From assembly GCA_027946365.1 (NCBI GenBank), contig JAPEUQ010000019.1, forward strand, positions 496,001 to 560,000: a stretch of DNA of 64,000 bases. The letters are read 5' to 3'. Position 1 is the stretch's first letter; each line of letters starts with the position of its first letter. The position numbers were made by a program, and so were the translations under genes. The notes beneath the pieces were generated by a model that saw only the letters and a program-made list of their open reading frames with translations, had not been told where the DNA came from and made no database searches. Positions 22,622 through 34,042 of this stretch are shown here, one piece after another. The DNA comes from Kalmusia sp. IMI 367209. Its lineage: Eukaryota; Ascomycota; Dothideomycetes; Pleosporales; Didymosphaeriaceae.

Positions 22622-23772
22622 CGTTTTAGAGGCATCCTGGTACGACTCGGGAGGTCGTCGTGAGGCCGATTGATGGAGAGCCCGACCAGGCTTCGGTCGA
22701 GGATCGTCGATCGTGATGGTGCTGTGTTGGATGGATTTCCGAATCTTTTTTAGTTTGCTCCGTCTTCGGGGGTCCGTCGTTTTCGTGAGTGGCTATTGTT
22801 CATAGTCCTCGTCGATTTCCACCGGTGGGATGCTTGCTGCTACCGCTGATGACTTCATGGTACAGTGTGGAAATTGTCATTTCAGCCCCGAGCTTGCTCG
22901 TGCTCCCACACAGACGAGACGATGGAGAAGGAGCAAAGGTATGATGGCATCATAACGCATCAGTGCCTGCGGTGTCTTGAATACCGTACATCAAGCGGAG
23001 ATTGAAGACCAGGCATGGTGATGGGAGTATATACTTGGCGCTCCGGATAAGTATCGTTTCTGCACTGTCGTCGATGTCCGTCTCGTGTGTAGACGCTGTT
23101 AACGCTCATGTTGGTTGGTTCCACTACAGCTTTGGTACACAGTGTGTTGGCTGCCAATGACGCTGAGTCGTATGATACTTGAGAGTAAGCTAGTCGGGTT
23201 CGACGCTCCGGCTCAGACGATGGGACTCGACAATGTTATTCTACATCGTCATTGTACTGGCAAGAGAACAGATTTTCGTCGTTGCAATATGACCCAACGT
23301 ATACCTCGTATCATACACTCAGGCTGCATGCTGTCAACGAGAAGGCATACATCCCCGTAGGGGGGCGCGCATGCAAATGTACGGCAATACCGGTTTTTCT
23401 TCGTATTCCACACATTTCCATCTCTCATGTTGACAGTAAAGAGACACTCGCACTTGCAGGAATGGTATTTTGGGTAATGCAGGACTAGCCGTAGCGTACG
23501 CTGCATGTAGTTTGCGACTAACACGGAGCGCCTGACCCCGAAAAGAGGCAACTTTTGTGCGGTCAGTATGATATTCAGGCTGTCCCAAGCAGTTTGGTAG
23601 CTTTGTCCAAGCAGCAATCGTTGTGAATATCGTGCTTTGCGTGAGTGTATGATAGTTGAGACATTGTTTGAGGTTCAGAGATCGACAACGTCGCATTTCG
23701 CCTCCAGTTCTAGATGCGCAAAGACACGAGCGTACCGGTAGTCGGAAGCCCGAAAATGGTTTGATGGGACTG
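22622..23772. other. Intergenic, no supported gene
   Basis: Presumed upstream region of the hydrophobin gene followed by gene-free DNA. Overlapping frames at 23249-23696 on both strands lack family signatures and look like chance. Confidence 0.4.
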
Positions 23773-24097
23773 CTAGATCGAGATTGAATTTTCCTCCTGC
23801 AGAAGGAGATCAGCCGTGAGGCTAAGTTTACCGTGCTTGGCGTACCGAAATTGGTCGAGGCTTCTCCGCGCTTTCGTATCTAAGTCATGGTCAATATCAA
23901 ATGCAGCAGCTAGTTGCTCGAAGCGCTCTCCCATTACCGTTGGGCTGGGTTGAACAAGGATTGGCTGACTGTCGATTGGCGAGGGCACGATGCCTGCATA
24001 TATTAAACAGGGCGGTCTTGCAGATATGAGCGCGAGGCTTGAAGGGGTTCTCGTATATGTTGTCACTCGAAGATTCGAGATCCTTTGGGACGGTCAT
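23773..24097 (-). CDS. Hypothetical small protein (83 aa, tentative two-exon model)
   Basis: Tentative: ATG at 24097 followed by MTVPKDLESS, a 73-nt GTGACA...ATGCAG intron (24066-23994), then exon 2 to the stop at 23773. Phases agree and the joined product reads IVPSPIDSQPILVQPSPT, then GERFEQLAAAFDIDHDLD and an acidic/Leu-rich tail. No signal peptide, membrane segment or recognised family. The donor is weak; the unspliced frame alone (97 codons) is the alternative. It may also be the remains of a larger gene. Confidence 0.3.
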
Positions 24098-25259
24098 ATA
24101 TGTACGTAAGTGGCAGGCCGTTGGACGCGGGGTAACCCAACGTGCAGCTGTCGCGCGACAGAAGCTTTCCGATTCTGTGATGACAGCTGCATCCCCATTG
24201 ATGGAAAGCTAAAAGCGCATTTCAGGTACCACAGCTATACGTAGGTTGGCTCGAGGTCGAGCCATTCTCAGGTGATTTTATCGGAAATCTGATGAGACCA
24301 AGCATGTGACATAACACTCTAGTCATCCGATCGGGCACTAGCCGTGAATTACAATGAACAAGCATGGCTCACAAATCGATGCAGCCATTATCTAAGGCGG
24401 CGGGGGGGAATCAGGGGCAGGAGAAACCACTTGCTTGTATCTCTATGTTGGAAGAAACGACAGCTCCTACACCCACTCGAGAATGGATGGGGAGGCGACA
24501 GAGTCGAACTTCGTCAAAATCAAGATTTGAGAGAGGGTGCTCCGATCCGAATGCACGATTTTGATTATGGACTAACGGCGGGACAAGCGAAGGTGAAAAG
24601 GGATAGGATGGGACCGTTATCCTTCAGGCGGGGACTATCTGCTAGCGGCGGGAAAGCGACTTTAGCGGCACAGCGTCAACATTAGCACATGACAAGTTTA
24701 GCAATGGTTTAGAAACAGGTACGGCAATCTAATGCTGATCTATGACTGTCGCTAGCAAGGGATCCTGTGCATCGCGTCCGTGGCAGCACCCTCGGCTCAG
24801 CTAACTTCCTCTCATCACCTTGACAGCATCCTTACCTCTACGCGCCGCGGCCACGACCCAGTAAAGGCCAAAAAGAAGCAGTTACTGGGTGATAAACACC
24901 ACGAAGGAGAGAGAAACTAAGTCTATCTCCACACAGTGACTCAGGTTCATTGAAGACTCCCAGTACCCGTCTTTGCACCCTAACATGTCTTTTGCTTTCC
25001 TTTGCCCAAGTTTGTATATGCATCCGACTTTTACCCGCTACTAATATCTTTCTTTTGACCTGAGCCTCCATGATTGCCACACTAGTACACACAGACATCT
25101 TTCTTGGGCTGGCCGACATATCTCTATCCTCATGATGCATTCATGCCCATCTATTATCCCATCCAGATCCCAGATAGAACCCTCACAGTGTCTTTCGAGG
25201 AGTCATATTACGAGAAATATCTTTCTTTGAGCTGATCTTTGAGCCCTCAATCCCCCAAA
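24098..25259. other. Intergenic, no supported gene
   Basis: 1.2 kb with short frames only (for example 24344-24685, plus, Arg/Gly-rich). Includes the 3' region of the surface-protein gene to the right. Confidence 0.4.
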
Positions 25260-26219
25260 TTATGTGGCTAATTCACGCGGTACTTCGTTCGTGTCAAGCT
25301 CCACAGGGGCCCGACGCACAGGTAGTTCCACCTTTGCATCATTATCGCCCAATTCGCTCCGGTATAGCGGTGCTTTCCGCCTCCGTAGTAGCAACCAGAC
25401 ACATAGAATAGCCGATGCCAGTCCTACGAACCCACCCACCACTCCTCCGACAATATTGCCTGTGTGATTTGACGATGGAGGCTTCGCAGTTGGCGAGGGC
25501 GAGGACGAGGACGAGGACGAGGGCGAAGAAGCCGGACTCTTTACAAAGGATGATGATGATGATATGGTAGATGACCATTTCGAAGATTTGGATGACATAG
25601 TAAATTCCACTGGTGCTGTGGTGGATGTCGACAATAGCGTCCCGTTTGTGACAACCAGTCCATCTTTCACCCGAGCTCCCTCCCCATTGCTGCAGCACTG
25701 CTGCGCACTATCACCATCGCCACAGCAGTAGCTACCGTCGTCACATAAGCGGACCGGAATGTCTGTCGTACTTCCGTCGACGATTTCACCTGTTACCTCT
25801 ACTATCGAATCATATCAGCGCCATGCTCGCTACGATTAAGACAGACATTGAACGTGTGACTTACTAGACTTATCCAGGCATAATCTTAGACATGAAGACG
25901 AGTTCCACGATGGATCACTGCAGGATTCCCGCCAGAGTACCCTCTGGTAGGGATTCCAACACAGTCCGTGCTGGCACTCATCTTCTGGGTGGTCGACGAA
26001 TGACACGAGCCGGCAACACATACTGTGGCTCCCGCTTGACCCAGGACATGTTTTATACGTCCCAGAATAGCCGTCAGTTCGAGTATCAACATTCTTTCCA
26101 TTCGGAAAATAGCAGCCGAGTGGGGATTGTTGGGCAGTCATCTGTGATTGACATAGACGTAATTCGAGAGAAGGTCGCGGCCATTCAGAGTAAAAATTGC
26201 AAGGGACATCTAGGGGCAC
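25260..26219 (-). CDS. Cys-rich single-pass surface protein (272-298 aa)
   Basis: Exon 1 runs to 25865, a 63-nt GTAAGT...CGATAG intron follows, and exon 2 is 25801-25260. Exon 1 carries an ectodomain common in fungal surface proteins: LGCYFPNGKN, then a paired-Cys SMCCRL line, CQHGLCWNP and a WRESCSDPSW motif. Exon 2 opens with further Cys (LCDDGSYCCG, QQCCSNG), then a Ser/Thr/Pro-rich stalk of over 40 residues. A 23-residue transmembrane helix (IVGGVVGGFVGLASAILCVW...) precedes RRRK, and the cytosolic tail is short. This is the layout of wall-stress-sensor-like proteins, though no WSC domain is seen. The 5' end is uncertain: ATG at 26219 gives 298 aa, ATG at 26141 gives 272 aa, and neither leader is a convincing signal peptide, so an upstream exon may be missing. 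Confidence 0.65.
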
Positions 26220-28047
26220 GGAGCGCTCTCGGACAAGCTTCTTATGGGCGTCTGAATGGGCTTCGGGGGTGACAATGCGGCTGAGTTGAAGCGGGGGCTA
26301 GGGGCCAAGCTGTACATATCTAGTAACCGATGTTGGAAGGTGTTACGAACCATGAAGAGAATTGATTCGATAATACGACTGAAACGCCCCTTGGCCTGAG
26401 CGCTTTCCCCGTATTCAAGCCCCCAACACGAGAATTCTAAAAGCAAAGTCTGGAGGTGAAATCGTCGACGAATCGCCCCCACTGTTTCTAAGATCTGGTT
26501 CGGTTCAGTGCATTGTTGCATTATTAGTATGTCAAGTAACGCCTTGTGTTGCAAGAATTTTGAACAAATTCCATAGCTACCATAACACCTAGAAGCATAG
26601 AAACAGCTTATAAGTGCGAGGTTGCGCTAGTGCACATAAGCTCCGAATCTCTATGCAAGTACGAATAGTATATCCATGCGATGCAAGTAGTAGAACCTTC
26701 ATTTCGAAATAAAGAGACGTGGTTTGCACATAACGTCGAAAACTGCCTGTCCTTGGAAAAATGATATTGTCTTGTTCGTTATTCAGATTCAACAGCATCA
26801 ACATTGGTACCATAGACTATGAATACTTGGCAACTGTATATACAGATGAGCAAATTAATGCATGAGATATCACTTTGATATACATGGCACCACTTGATTC
26901 AAGTGACAATTACAGTAAAAATGAATAAGCATTATTCCTTCAACTTAACATGAAATAACGCACTTTTGAAATTACTTCCAGGAAGTTCTATACTCTCGGT
27001 GTTTTCTTCACGTATTTATACCTTTGGACTTGTCTAGTGTTCTCCTCTCGCAGTTAGGTCCTCGCCACCTTAGCCGTAATCAGAGACGTCTAGTGTGTCT
27101 ATTATCACACCTCAATAAATGCCACAATAACTCGAGATGATCCTCCTTAGCCATCTCATGCATGAGCATCCTCGACCCGCCCCTTTACCCCTTTCTCGGT
27201 CATACCCTTGCCTACAATATCCAAAGCATATTTACGCGCAACCGAATTACGTCAATCCAGGAATTCGTTTTTACCGAGACGACTTACACGAGGTTTCCAA
27301 TTTCATATGTAGCGGCGTAAGAATGAGTACGGCCAGAATTTATAGGTTTCGATATCATTGATGTTCCCGAAGGCTCCTAGCTCCTCAGTAGCAATGACAC
27401 AAAACGTGAGTCACCAATCTTCCAGACTTGATAGGAGATCATCTACGGTGGATCATGAAGTTTGTTGAAGGTTCGGCAATGATAAGATAGAAGACACGAC
27501 AAAGGAACTAGCTATGGTTCTCGGTCACGGGAATAGCCTCAGTCAAGCTTATGACTGCTTGCCGCCGTAATCTATCCTCAAGCTCCTAGAGGCATGTGAT
27601 GACAATATATCACCTGAAATCGCCCTCAAAACGCTGGAAGAAGAAGTTCGAGCCCAAGCAGATACGATTAAGACAGTGTGCGATGGCAACGACCACGCAG
27701 AGGGAAAATGAGGTTCGCTTACTATATCAGACTGAGATGCCTTCCAAGAAAGTCTTCTCGAGTCAAATGTCTACTACAACCCCTATTTCATCGTTGTAAT
27801 GCCAGGATTCATCAGATCGTACTGCATGGAGGCATATCAATCATCGAGTGATGAAATGCCAATGTTATAGTTGTTTGGTCGATTTTGATCTGACGATATT
27901 TGAAACATCCTAACTTGGATGGTGAGGCGGGGTGATCTGGGAGGAGACTAGCGTGACAACGCATCTGTGTTACGCTTTCCCACTTATTACCGCTCTGCGG
28001 AGCTACCTCGAGTTCATCTTTCTCCGACTATCGCAATAACAGCCGCG
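26220..28047. other. Intergenic, no supported gene
   Basis: 1.8 kb, AT-rich. A frame across about 27585-27714 (plus) reads LEACDDNISPEIALKTLEEEV, protein-like, but is flanked by stops and has no start or splice partners; it may be a gene relic. Confidence 0.4.
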
Positions 28048-30579
28048 ATGGCCTTCTTTTCTGATGAAAACGGGCCGGTTCTCAGATCCATTCACACTCT
28101 CGTTGCAAACTCTAATGAGATGAGGACCTACTCAATGGACCTGGACAACCTAGAAGCTGGCCCAATAGTCACGTGTAGTAGCTCCTTTCCCGTCAACGAA
28201 GGCGGAAATGACGGAAATTTTAAATTTCGAGATATCACACCCGAGGAAGCAAAGATGCAAGCCAATGAACGAGCTACATCCATTTACCGTAGCTATGACA
28301 CTCTCAGGGAGATCTTAAAGCGCTATGAAGAGGTCATCCGCCAACGCTGGACTAGAAAGAAGCGCGAGCTGAGGAAGAGGTTGCTGTTGGAGGCTTGGCC
28401 CAACATGTCAGCATCGCATCGGCCTGACATCCAGGCTTACATTCGTGAATCCGACAAAGAGAGAAGGCGTGGGACAGCTTATAGAGAAGCGTATGTTTGG
28501 CCTTCTGTGAACTTGGAAGACCTTTCCCAGGCCAATACCGTACTTCGCTTTCTCAATTCGAGAGGTCGCCATAGCCCTTCTAAATTCGCAATCCTGGATC
28601 TGGATAGTGTGCAAACTGGAATCCGCGTTCATGCTATCAAGCGCAAGGGAGGGTACGAGATCGGGCGATGGTTCATGGATCTGAAGACTGAGGCACCAGA
28701 GAAATATGGCCGAATTTCAGAGTACAAGCCTTCGAAAGAGAAAACTCGCGAAGGCGAGTTGCCTAACGTGTCTAACGGACTTTTGGTCCTAGAGATCCAA
28801 GACAGAATACTTAGCTTCCTAGTGAAGCTATGTGGCTCCATTTTGCATGACAAACAGATCGGCGACACGCTCAAGTCTATGCCTGTCCTGTCAGAGCCCG
28901 CTGATCTCCCAGTCCTACATGGCGAATGGCCCTCAGCCATCGATTTAGCTCTTGAGCGACCCTATATCGTTCCACAGAAGATCAACATAGGAAGGCTTCG
29001 ATCACTTGCTGAAGCTCGTCTGAAAGAGTGGAGGGACCATGCCTTAGAGATGCGTGAAGATCCGGCATATTTTCGCAATGTCTATCAAGAGTGGGCCGAC
29101 CACTGTCCTGAGCATATCTTGGACTACAATAATAGACCTAGTCCTGAGCTCTCCAATCCCGAAAAGAGCAGAAGATTCTGGAATCGCGCGGCCTTACGCA
29201 GTATCAACGAGATATACGACCATCTCTTCACTTGGATAATAATCGCAAGCCAACTCAGGGCCATGGAGCGCGCTCATAAAGACACAGCTTTTCAACATCC
29301 GGAGGATAACCCAAAATACATCGAGGCTATGGGTAGATTGAAGGTGTTCCAGGAGAAACGAGGCGTGCAACTGTCTGCGATGGATTTGATGCTCAGATTC
29401 ACTGCCTCTCCTCCAATCCGTGGCCTATTCAGCCGTAAATACTCTTCCCGTCATGAGCCGGTCGTGCTTCGTTCCGGTAAAAATGAAGACGATCCACTGT
29501 TCAGGCTTGCTAGCCGCATTCAAACTAATACTAAAGACCTGCCTCGTGAAACTCTCGCAACCGAGCTCAGTCGGCTTGTACAATTCGACAAGAAGCAGAA
29601 GGACCGAATCTCGCCAATGGTGATGCGATACATTGACTACTTCAGCACCCACTGCGAGCTTCGAGCTCAGCTCCGAATTCTTTGCCCTCAGATTTACATG
29701 ATGGACGAAAAGCCAGTCTATGAGCAAGTTCGGCTTTCATTAACGTTTGAAAAATGGTTCGATTCTAGAATTAAGCATATAATGGATTTTAATCAAATCA
29801 ATGAACCGTACTCATCGAAGCTGAAGCTTTTCGGGGAAGATATCCGCGATGCTCGCGTGTGGGACTACCCTATCAACAAAAAACGGACAGAAGAACGAAC
29901 GAAGATCATGCAACGTGCAGAAAAAGATCTTGACATGGCATGGGAGAAGTTCGACAAATATCTGAAACAGGGTGTCAGTGAAAATACCTACAAGATATTG
30001 AATTGGGCAATACGGCAGCATAGTCAGTTGCAACGCACTCCAGACTGGGTCAAGCCTGAGAGGTTGGAGAAAAAGGAAAAGCAGGAAGCTGTGCACGTGC
30101 CACTACCCACCAACGATACCACATTGCCCTTTAGGGTCGTGGAACCTAAGACGAAAGTGAAGACGAAAGGCGAACTTTCGATCAGCTTAGTGGATGTCAC
30201 TCCCGCCAAGGATGCAGCACAAGCTGTACAGCCGCAACAAGTAGAACCATTTGAACTGAAGCGGAGAGCATATCGCGTTTTCTCCATTCTATTCTTCCAG
30301 ATATCTACCTCTAACGATCCTGGCGAGGTCCCATGGGTCGACTTCGTCTATGCAATGAATGCGATTGGCCTTTCACCAGAGAAACTATATGGTTCCGTAT
30401 GGCGCTTCGCCCCGAACGAATTGTTTGTAAAGAAAGCTTTGGTGGAGAATCCTATCAACTTCCATGAACCGCACCCAGAACAGAAGCTGTCCTTTTTCAC
30501 TGCAAGAAGATATGGGCGTCGACTCAATCGCACGTATGGCCTGGATGGGTCATGCTTCGTGTTACGAGGAGAGAAATAG
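28048..30579 (+). CDS. Uncharacterised fungal protein (843 aa)
   Basis: Single exon. The start is the first ATG in the frame (AGCCGCGATGGC), giving MAFFSDENGPVLRSI. The product is soluble, helical and highly charged, with a long Arg/Lys/Glu-rich segment near residues 90-150 (RQRWTRKKRELRKR). The C-terminal 110 residues form a conserved-looking module: KRRAYRVFSILFF, VDFVYAMNAIGLSPEKLYGSVW, then NFHEPHPEQK and a final ARRYGRRLNRTYG. I have seen this ending in many ascomycete hypothetical proteins, but I know no function for it. No signal peptide or membrane segment. The next gene on the right is convergent. Confidence 0.75.
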   Translation: MAFFSDENGPVLRSIHTLVANSNEMRTYSMDLDNLEAGPIVTCSSSFPVNEGGNDGNFKFRDITPEEAKMQANERATSIYRSYDTLREILKRYEEVIRQRWTRKKRELRKRLLLEAWPNMSASHRPDIQAYIRESDKERRRGTAYREAYVWPSVNLEDLSQANTVLRFLNSRGRHSPSKFAILDLDSVQTGIRVHAIKRKGGYEIGRWFMDLKTEAPEKYGRISEYKPSKEKTREGELPNVSNGLLVLEIQDRILSFLVKLCGSILHDKQIGDTLKSMPVLSEPADLPVLHGEWPSAIDLALERPYIVPQKINIGRLRSLAEARLKEWRDHALEMREDPAYFRNVYQEWADHCPEHILDYNNRPSPELSNPEKSRRFWNRAALRSINEIYDHLFTWIIIASQLRAMERAHKDTAFQHPEDNPKYIEAMGRLKVFQEKRGVQLSAMDLMLRFTASPPIRGLFSRKYSSRHEPVVLRSGKNEDDPLFRLASRIQTNTKDLPRETLATELSRLVQFDKKQKDRISPMVMRYIDYFSTHCELRAQLRILCPQIYMMDEKPVYEQVRLSLTFEKWFDSRIKHIMDFNQINEPYSSKLKLFGEDIRDARVWDYPINKKRTEERTKIMQRAEKDLDMAWEKFDKYLKQGVSENTYKILNWAIRQHSQLQRTPDWVKPERLEKKEKQEAVHVPLPTNDTTLPFRVVEPKTKVKTKGELSISLVDVTPAKDAAQAVQPQQVEPFELKRRAYRVFSILFFQISTSNDPGEVPWVDFVYAMNAIGLSPEKLYGSVWRFAPNELFVKKALVENPINFHEPHPEQKLSFFTARRYGRRLNRTYGLDGSCFVLRGEK

Positions 30580-30797
30580 GGAATGGGATTAGCTGATGCA
30601 CTAGCTCAAGGAGCCTACGTAACGATTTATGAAATGAAACATCACCTATAAAGTATTTTGGTAGATAAAAGCAGAAATTTTGTTAACGAAAAAGAGAAAG
30701 TATCGATATGTTCCTGTTCCTGGTTTCCTTCTTCTTGTGCTTTAATAAGGTTAAGATTCCCGCAACGCTATACAGAAAGTTCATGTCGTTGAGGATT

Positions 30798-32840
30798 TCA
30801 ATATAAAATGAAAGTCTCCGTCTCTATTCTTTGCTCCATCGCTTCACCATACATCACACCGTATACATACGTCTCACCGACAAGGGTATAGTCGACTTCT
30901 GTCCTGAGCCTCAAAGTGTAAGGCGTTTTCCCTCCAAAGAATATAACGATTACGTCCCCTTCAGCGCAATCAGCAGGTGCAAGGCCAACGTATCCGCTCT
31001 TGGAAAGGAACGGCCGCCGCGTGTGCAGTGTCTTCAGCTCACTCATATACAAATCTGTATACTTCTCATCAATTGTTGTGATAAGCGGCTTATTCCCTGT
31101 CTTCTTCATCTCAGCCAACGTTTTGAGAACTAACTTGAAGCAGTGTACGCAAAGTTCGCACTCCTCAGGGTCCTGCCAGGCTGTCCAGGACAAAAAACTG
31201 GAATCAGAAGTGCCGTCGCTGTCTTCCGAGTCCGAATCTTTGAGGTAATTACTGTCGTTCGGATCTTCCCAATCCTCCCAGTCTTCGATGAATGCCGAGT
31301 GCGCCTCACAGAACTCGCTTCTGACAGCAATCTGCCCAGCCGCAGCTAACTTTACGGATTTGTCGATACGAGATGATTTTGTGCAGAACATACGTACTTG
31401 GGAGAGGTAGCGCAGTGCCGTGCGCGGATCGAGTGGTGAAGACCAGTCGGGGTTCCACACATCTCCTGTCTTTTCGATATAGTCGAGCTTGATGCCCTCC
31501 AAGGAAATTGACCTTGGATTCGGAAACAAAATACTTTGCTCCTGGAAATTCTTTCCAGATGCCGAAAAGTGGTTGTCCCATAGGTAGCCGGCGCAGGGAT
31601 GAAGCAGCGGCGCAGACCAATCTGGAGCCCATGTACCCAGTGCGCGGTCTCTTGTCGCTCGAGGAAACTGGCAACAAGCAAGGACGTCGATATTACCCTG
31701 CTGGAGAAACTTCCGAGTGACCTCCTCATATATGTCCTCACAACTTTTCGAGTAGTCCGGGAACATGCCGAACTTGCTCGCGTCAACCGCAAGCCCAAGA
31801 ACCGCAAAGATTCTATCGCGGCTATCTTTACACTGCGGATTGTTGTAATTTCCCATCAACGTCAGGGCATACAACAAGACTTGATAAAATGAACGACCAT
31901 CCACGGCATCATCAAAGTCAGAGTCAGAATCCGGGACCTCTTCATCCCCGCCGTTGTTATGGTAATCCCACCTCAGCTTCAACACGTTCACCACCAGTTC
32001 CAGCGCAGTTGACTTAAATATCGTTGCAATTGTTACCGTTCCAACACGATTCTCCATCTTCCTAAGCACGCGCTTATCAATCTCATCTTTCAACTTCGTC
32101 AAATAGTCAATTGCGCTTTCCAATTGCTCCGCCGTCATAGACGCACTCCCGCACACAACCTTCACCCTCGCCGCGACAGCAAACTCTTGCAAGACCCAGA
32201 GGCGACTCCAATACGCCCTCTTGCAAAATGCGTCGAATGCCTCCGCTAGACTAGAGAGATTAGCTTTCTTCGCATACACCCTCCTCACCTTCCTTAACGC
32301 CTTTAAATTTCCTGCTGCATCGCCTAACTGCGCAAGCCGCATCATCAGTCTGTCGCTATCGTCGGCCGCCATACCCAACCATGCAACGACCAGGTCAGCA
32401 TCCGCGTAGATGTTCTTCATCTGCTGCACCTGCTGCGACTTCTCGGCGTCGTTGGCTTGGTGGATACATAGTTGGTCTGCCCAAACAGTGAGAATGCCAA
32501 AATGGTCGCGGAGAGTACGTAGCGCGTTTTCGAGGTTGGTGCCGACGTGGACAGTTATGTCATTAACGAGTATGGGAACCAGGTGTTTGGGATCGCCCCA
32601 GGTGTATGATAAGGCGGCATAAGAGGTTTTTTTGGACCGGAGAACGTGCTCGAGGGTGCATTCTAAGATCCCTGCTGGGTTGGGCGGCTGACAGGGTTTT
32701 ATGCGGATTAGACGTATCTCGGTGGGGGCGAGGAGCTGGCTGTAAGGTATTTGGGGGTTTAGCTCGCTTTTGAGGTCACATGTATCCATGGGGTCACTGA
32801 AGTGTTCAAGCGTTTCATAATTGTGGGGTAGTTGGTGCAT
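30798..32840 (-). CDS. HET-domain (heterokaryon incompatibility) protein (680 aa)
   Basis: Single exon from ATG 32840. The three HET blocks are clear: YAALSYTWGD (about 74-83), VWADQLCIHQAND (about 119-131, with Gln in place of the common Ala/Ile after Asp), and MKNIYADADLVVAWLG (about 141-156). The rest is of unknown fold, with an acidic Ser/Asp-rich linker (about 540-560) and a C-terminal G-x-V-G-x-A-P segment (YVGLAPADCAEGDVIVIFFGG) typical of HET proteins. HET-domain proteins in Pezizomycotina mediate non-self recognition and programmed cell death after hyphal fusion; most family members are uncharacterised and this role is an inference here. No WD40, NACHT or ankyrin partner domain is fused. 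Confidence 0.92.
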   Translation of the reverse strand: MHQLPHNYETLEHFSDPMDTCDLKSELNPQIPYSQLLAPTEIRLIRIKPCQPPNPAGILECTLEHVLRSKKTSYAALSYTWGDPKHLVPILVNDITVHVGTNLENALRTLRDHFGILTVWADQLCIHQANDAEKSQQVQQMKNIYADADLVVAWLGMAADDSDRLMMRLAQLGDAAGNLKALRKVRRVYAKKANLSSLAEAFDAFCKRAYWSRLWVLQEFAVAARVKVVCGSASMTAEQLESAIDYLTKLKDEIDKRVLRKMENRVGTVTIATIFKSTALELVVNVLKLRWDYHNNGGDEEVPDSDSDFDDAVDGRSFYQVLLYALTLMGNYNNPQCKDSRDRIFAVLGLAVDASKFGMFPDYSKSCEDIYEEVTRKFLQQGNIDVLACCQFPRATRDRALGTWAPDWSAPLLHPCAGYLWDNHFSASGKNFQEQSILFPNPRSISLEGIKLDYIEKTGDVWNPDWSSPLDPRTALRYLSQVRMFCTKSSRIDKSVKLAAAGQIAVRSEFCEAHSAFIEDWEDWEDPNDSNYLKDSDSEDSDGTSDSSFLSWTAWQDPEECELCVHCFKLVLKTLAEMKKTGNKPLITTIDEKYTDLYMSELKTLHTRRPFLSKSGYVGLAPADCAEGDVIVIFFGGKTPYTLRLRTEVDYTLVGETYVYGVMYGEAMEQRIETETFILY

Positions 32841-33115
32841 TTAAACGCCGATATGGCAGTGTAAGTGGGACTTGGGTTTTGTGCTGACATGCATCTGCTT
32901 ATTCAGCGAGCATTTGCATGCGAGACAGTCATTCGTGCAGAAGGCGAGCTGAAAACCTTATGAGTAAGTGAAAATTAAATTAAGACATGGTAGAAGAAAA
33001 TGAATCTATCGTTCGTGAAGTATCAGCTTCCAAAGGTAGCCCAGGCGCAACTTGAAGCCGCACCCTACTCAGGCGATCTAGCATGCTAGGCGACTCTCGT
33101 CTCCCACTAATTCTA

Positions 33116-34042
33116 CTAGTCAATGTCAAGCTCAAGGGTTGCTGGGTCAGTACCAGGCCAGTGGATGGATTCCAGTTCCGTTGTCGGGAAGATACACACG
33201 TGATCACCGTAGGTGTCAAATAGCGTTGGCAGTGCTGCAAGACAAGAATCACAGAACTTTGCCGGATCCAGTTCACCGTAGGCCTTCGGAAGCCCGTATT
33301 CAAGGAACTCAATAGTGAAAGCCACATTCGGGTTCGCTTCTTGCACAGTCTCCTTCAGCTTGACGAACCCATTCTTCACATTGCCAACATCCCATTCCCA
33401 TTTTTCTGATGTCAAAAACCAACGCTCTGTTCGACCATGAACGTACACATTCAATCTGCTCAAGCCTCGTAATTTCTTCAGGACTTCCAGCCCGTCGTCC
33501 TTGAAAAGGGGTGGGGTGTTGAATATAGTTTCGCTGGAGCTAGTTATAGTCGATAAGTAGGGGAAGCCTCGCTCATACAAGGGCCGAAGGTGGATACTTA
33601 GGGAGGCCAGATTGTCTGCGGCATAGGATGGAATATCCGAAAGAATCTGGACCATCGTGCGCATCTTATGGAGGACGAGGGTCCCGTGTGTGAAGGGGAG
33701 AAGGCGTGTATCTTTGTAGAGCTGGCGGCAAGTTTGCAAGAGCGCCACAGCATGCTTCGCAGGGCGTATGTCATCCCCATTGCTGATAAGACGAATACAC
33801 TCCGAAGAATCGGCTACGCGGTACTGCATCTGATCGAAGATGAGTCTGTAGATATTGTTGCGGATCCCGGCAGGAAGCTTTAGTAAAGGAGACTCGTCGG
33901 CATTGCGCGCGGTGAGGACGTCTTTCTCGTACGCATCAAAGTCGAAGAATGCATCCATCCAGTCCAGGTCAGTTTGTTCATGACACATTTCAAGGTTGAC
34001 CTTGTCGAGTCCCATGTTGTTCGTTGAAGATTGAGTAGACAT
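33116..34042 (-). CDS. 2EXR/DUF7730-type protein (308 aa)
   Basis: Single exon from ATG 34042 (CCCCATGTCTAC). After a 50-residue acidic leader comes LLKLPAGIRNNIYRLIFDQM (about 53-72), the 2EXR opening block, then LLQTCRQLYKDTRLLPFTHGTL, the second block. The C-terminal half has a typical family pattern of long beta/helical segments with conserved Trp. No signal peptide or membrane segment. This third intact member lies 24 kb from the other two, beside the HET gene on the same strand with a 275-bp gap; the genes look independent. Confidence 0.82.
   Translation of the reverse strand: MSTQSSTNNMGLDKVNLEMCHEQTDLDWMDAFFDFDAYEKDVLTARNADESPLLKLPAGIRNNIYRLIFDQMQYRVADSSECIRLISNGDDIRPAKHAVALLQTCRQLYKDTRLLPFTHGTLVLHKMRTMVQILSDIPSYAADNLASLSIHLRPLYERGFPYLSTITSSSETIFNTPPLFKDDGLEVLKKLRGLSRLNVYVHGRTERWFLTSEKWEWDVGNVKNGFVKLKETVQEANPNVAFTIEFLEYGLPKAYGELDPAKFCDSCLAALPTLFDTYGDHVCIFPTTELESIHWPGTDPATLELDID

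Noticed and set aside
24490..24530. GTTCGAC on the minus strand, checked as a tRNA T-arm
   Set aside because: Flanking bases do not form T, anticodon or acceptor stems.
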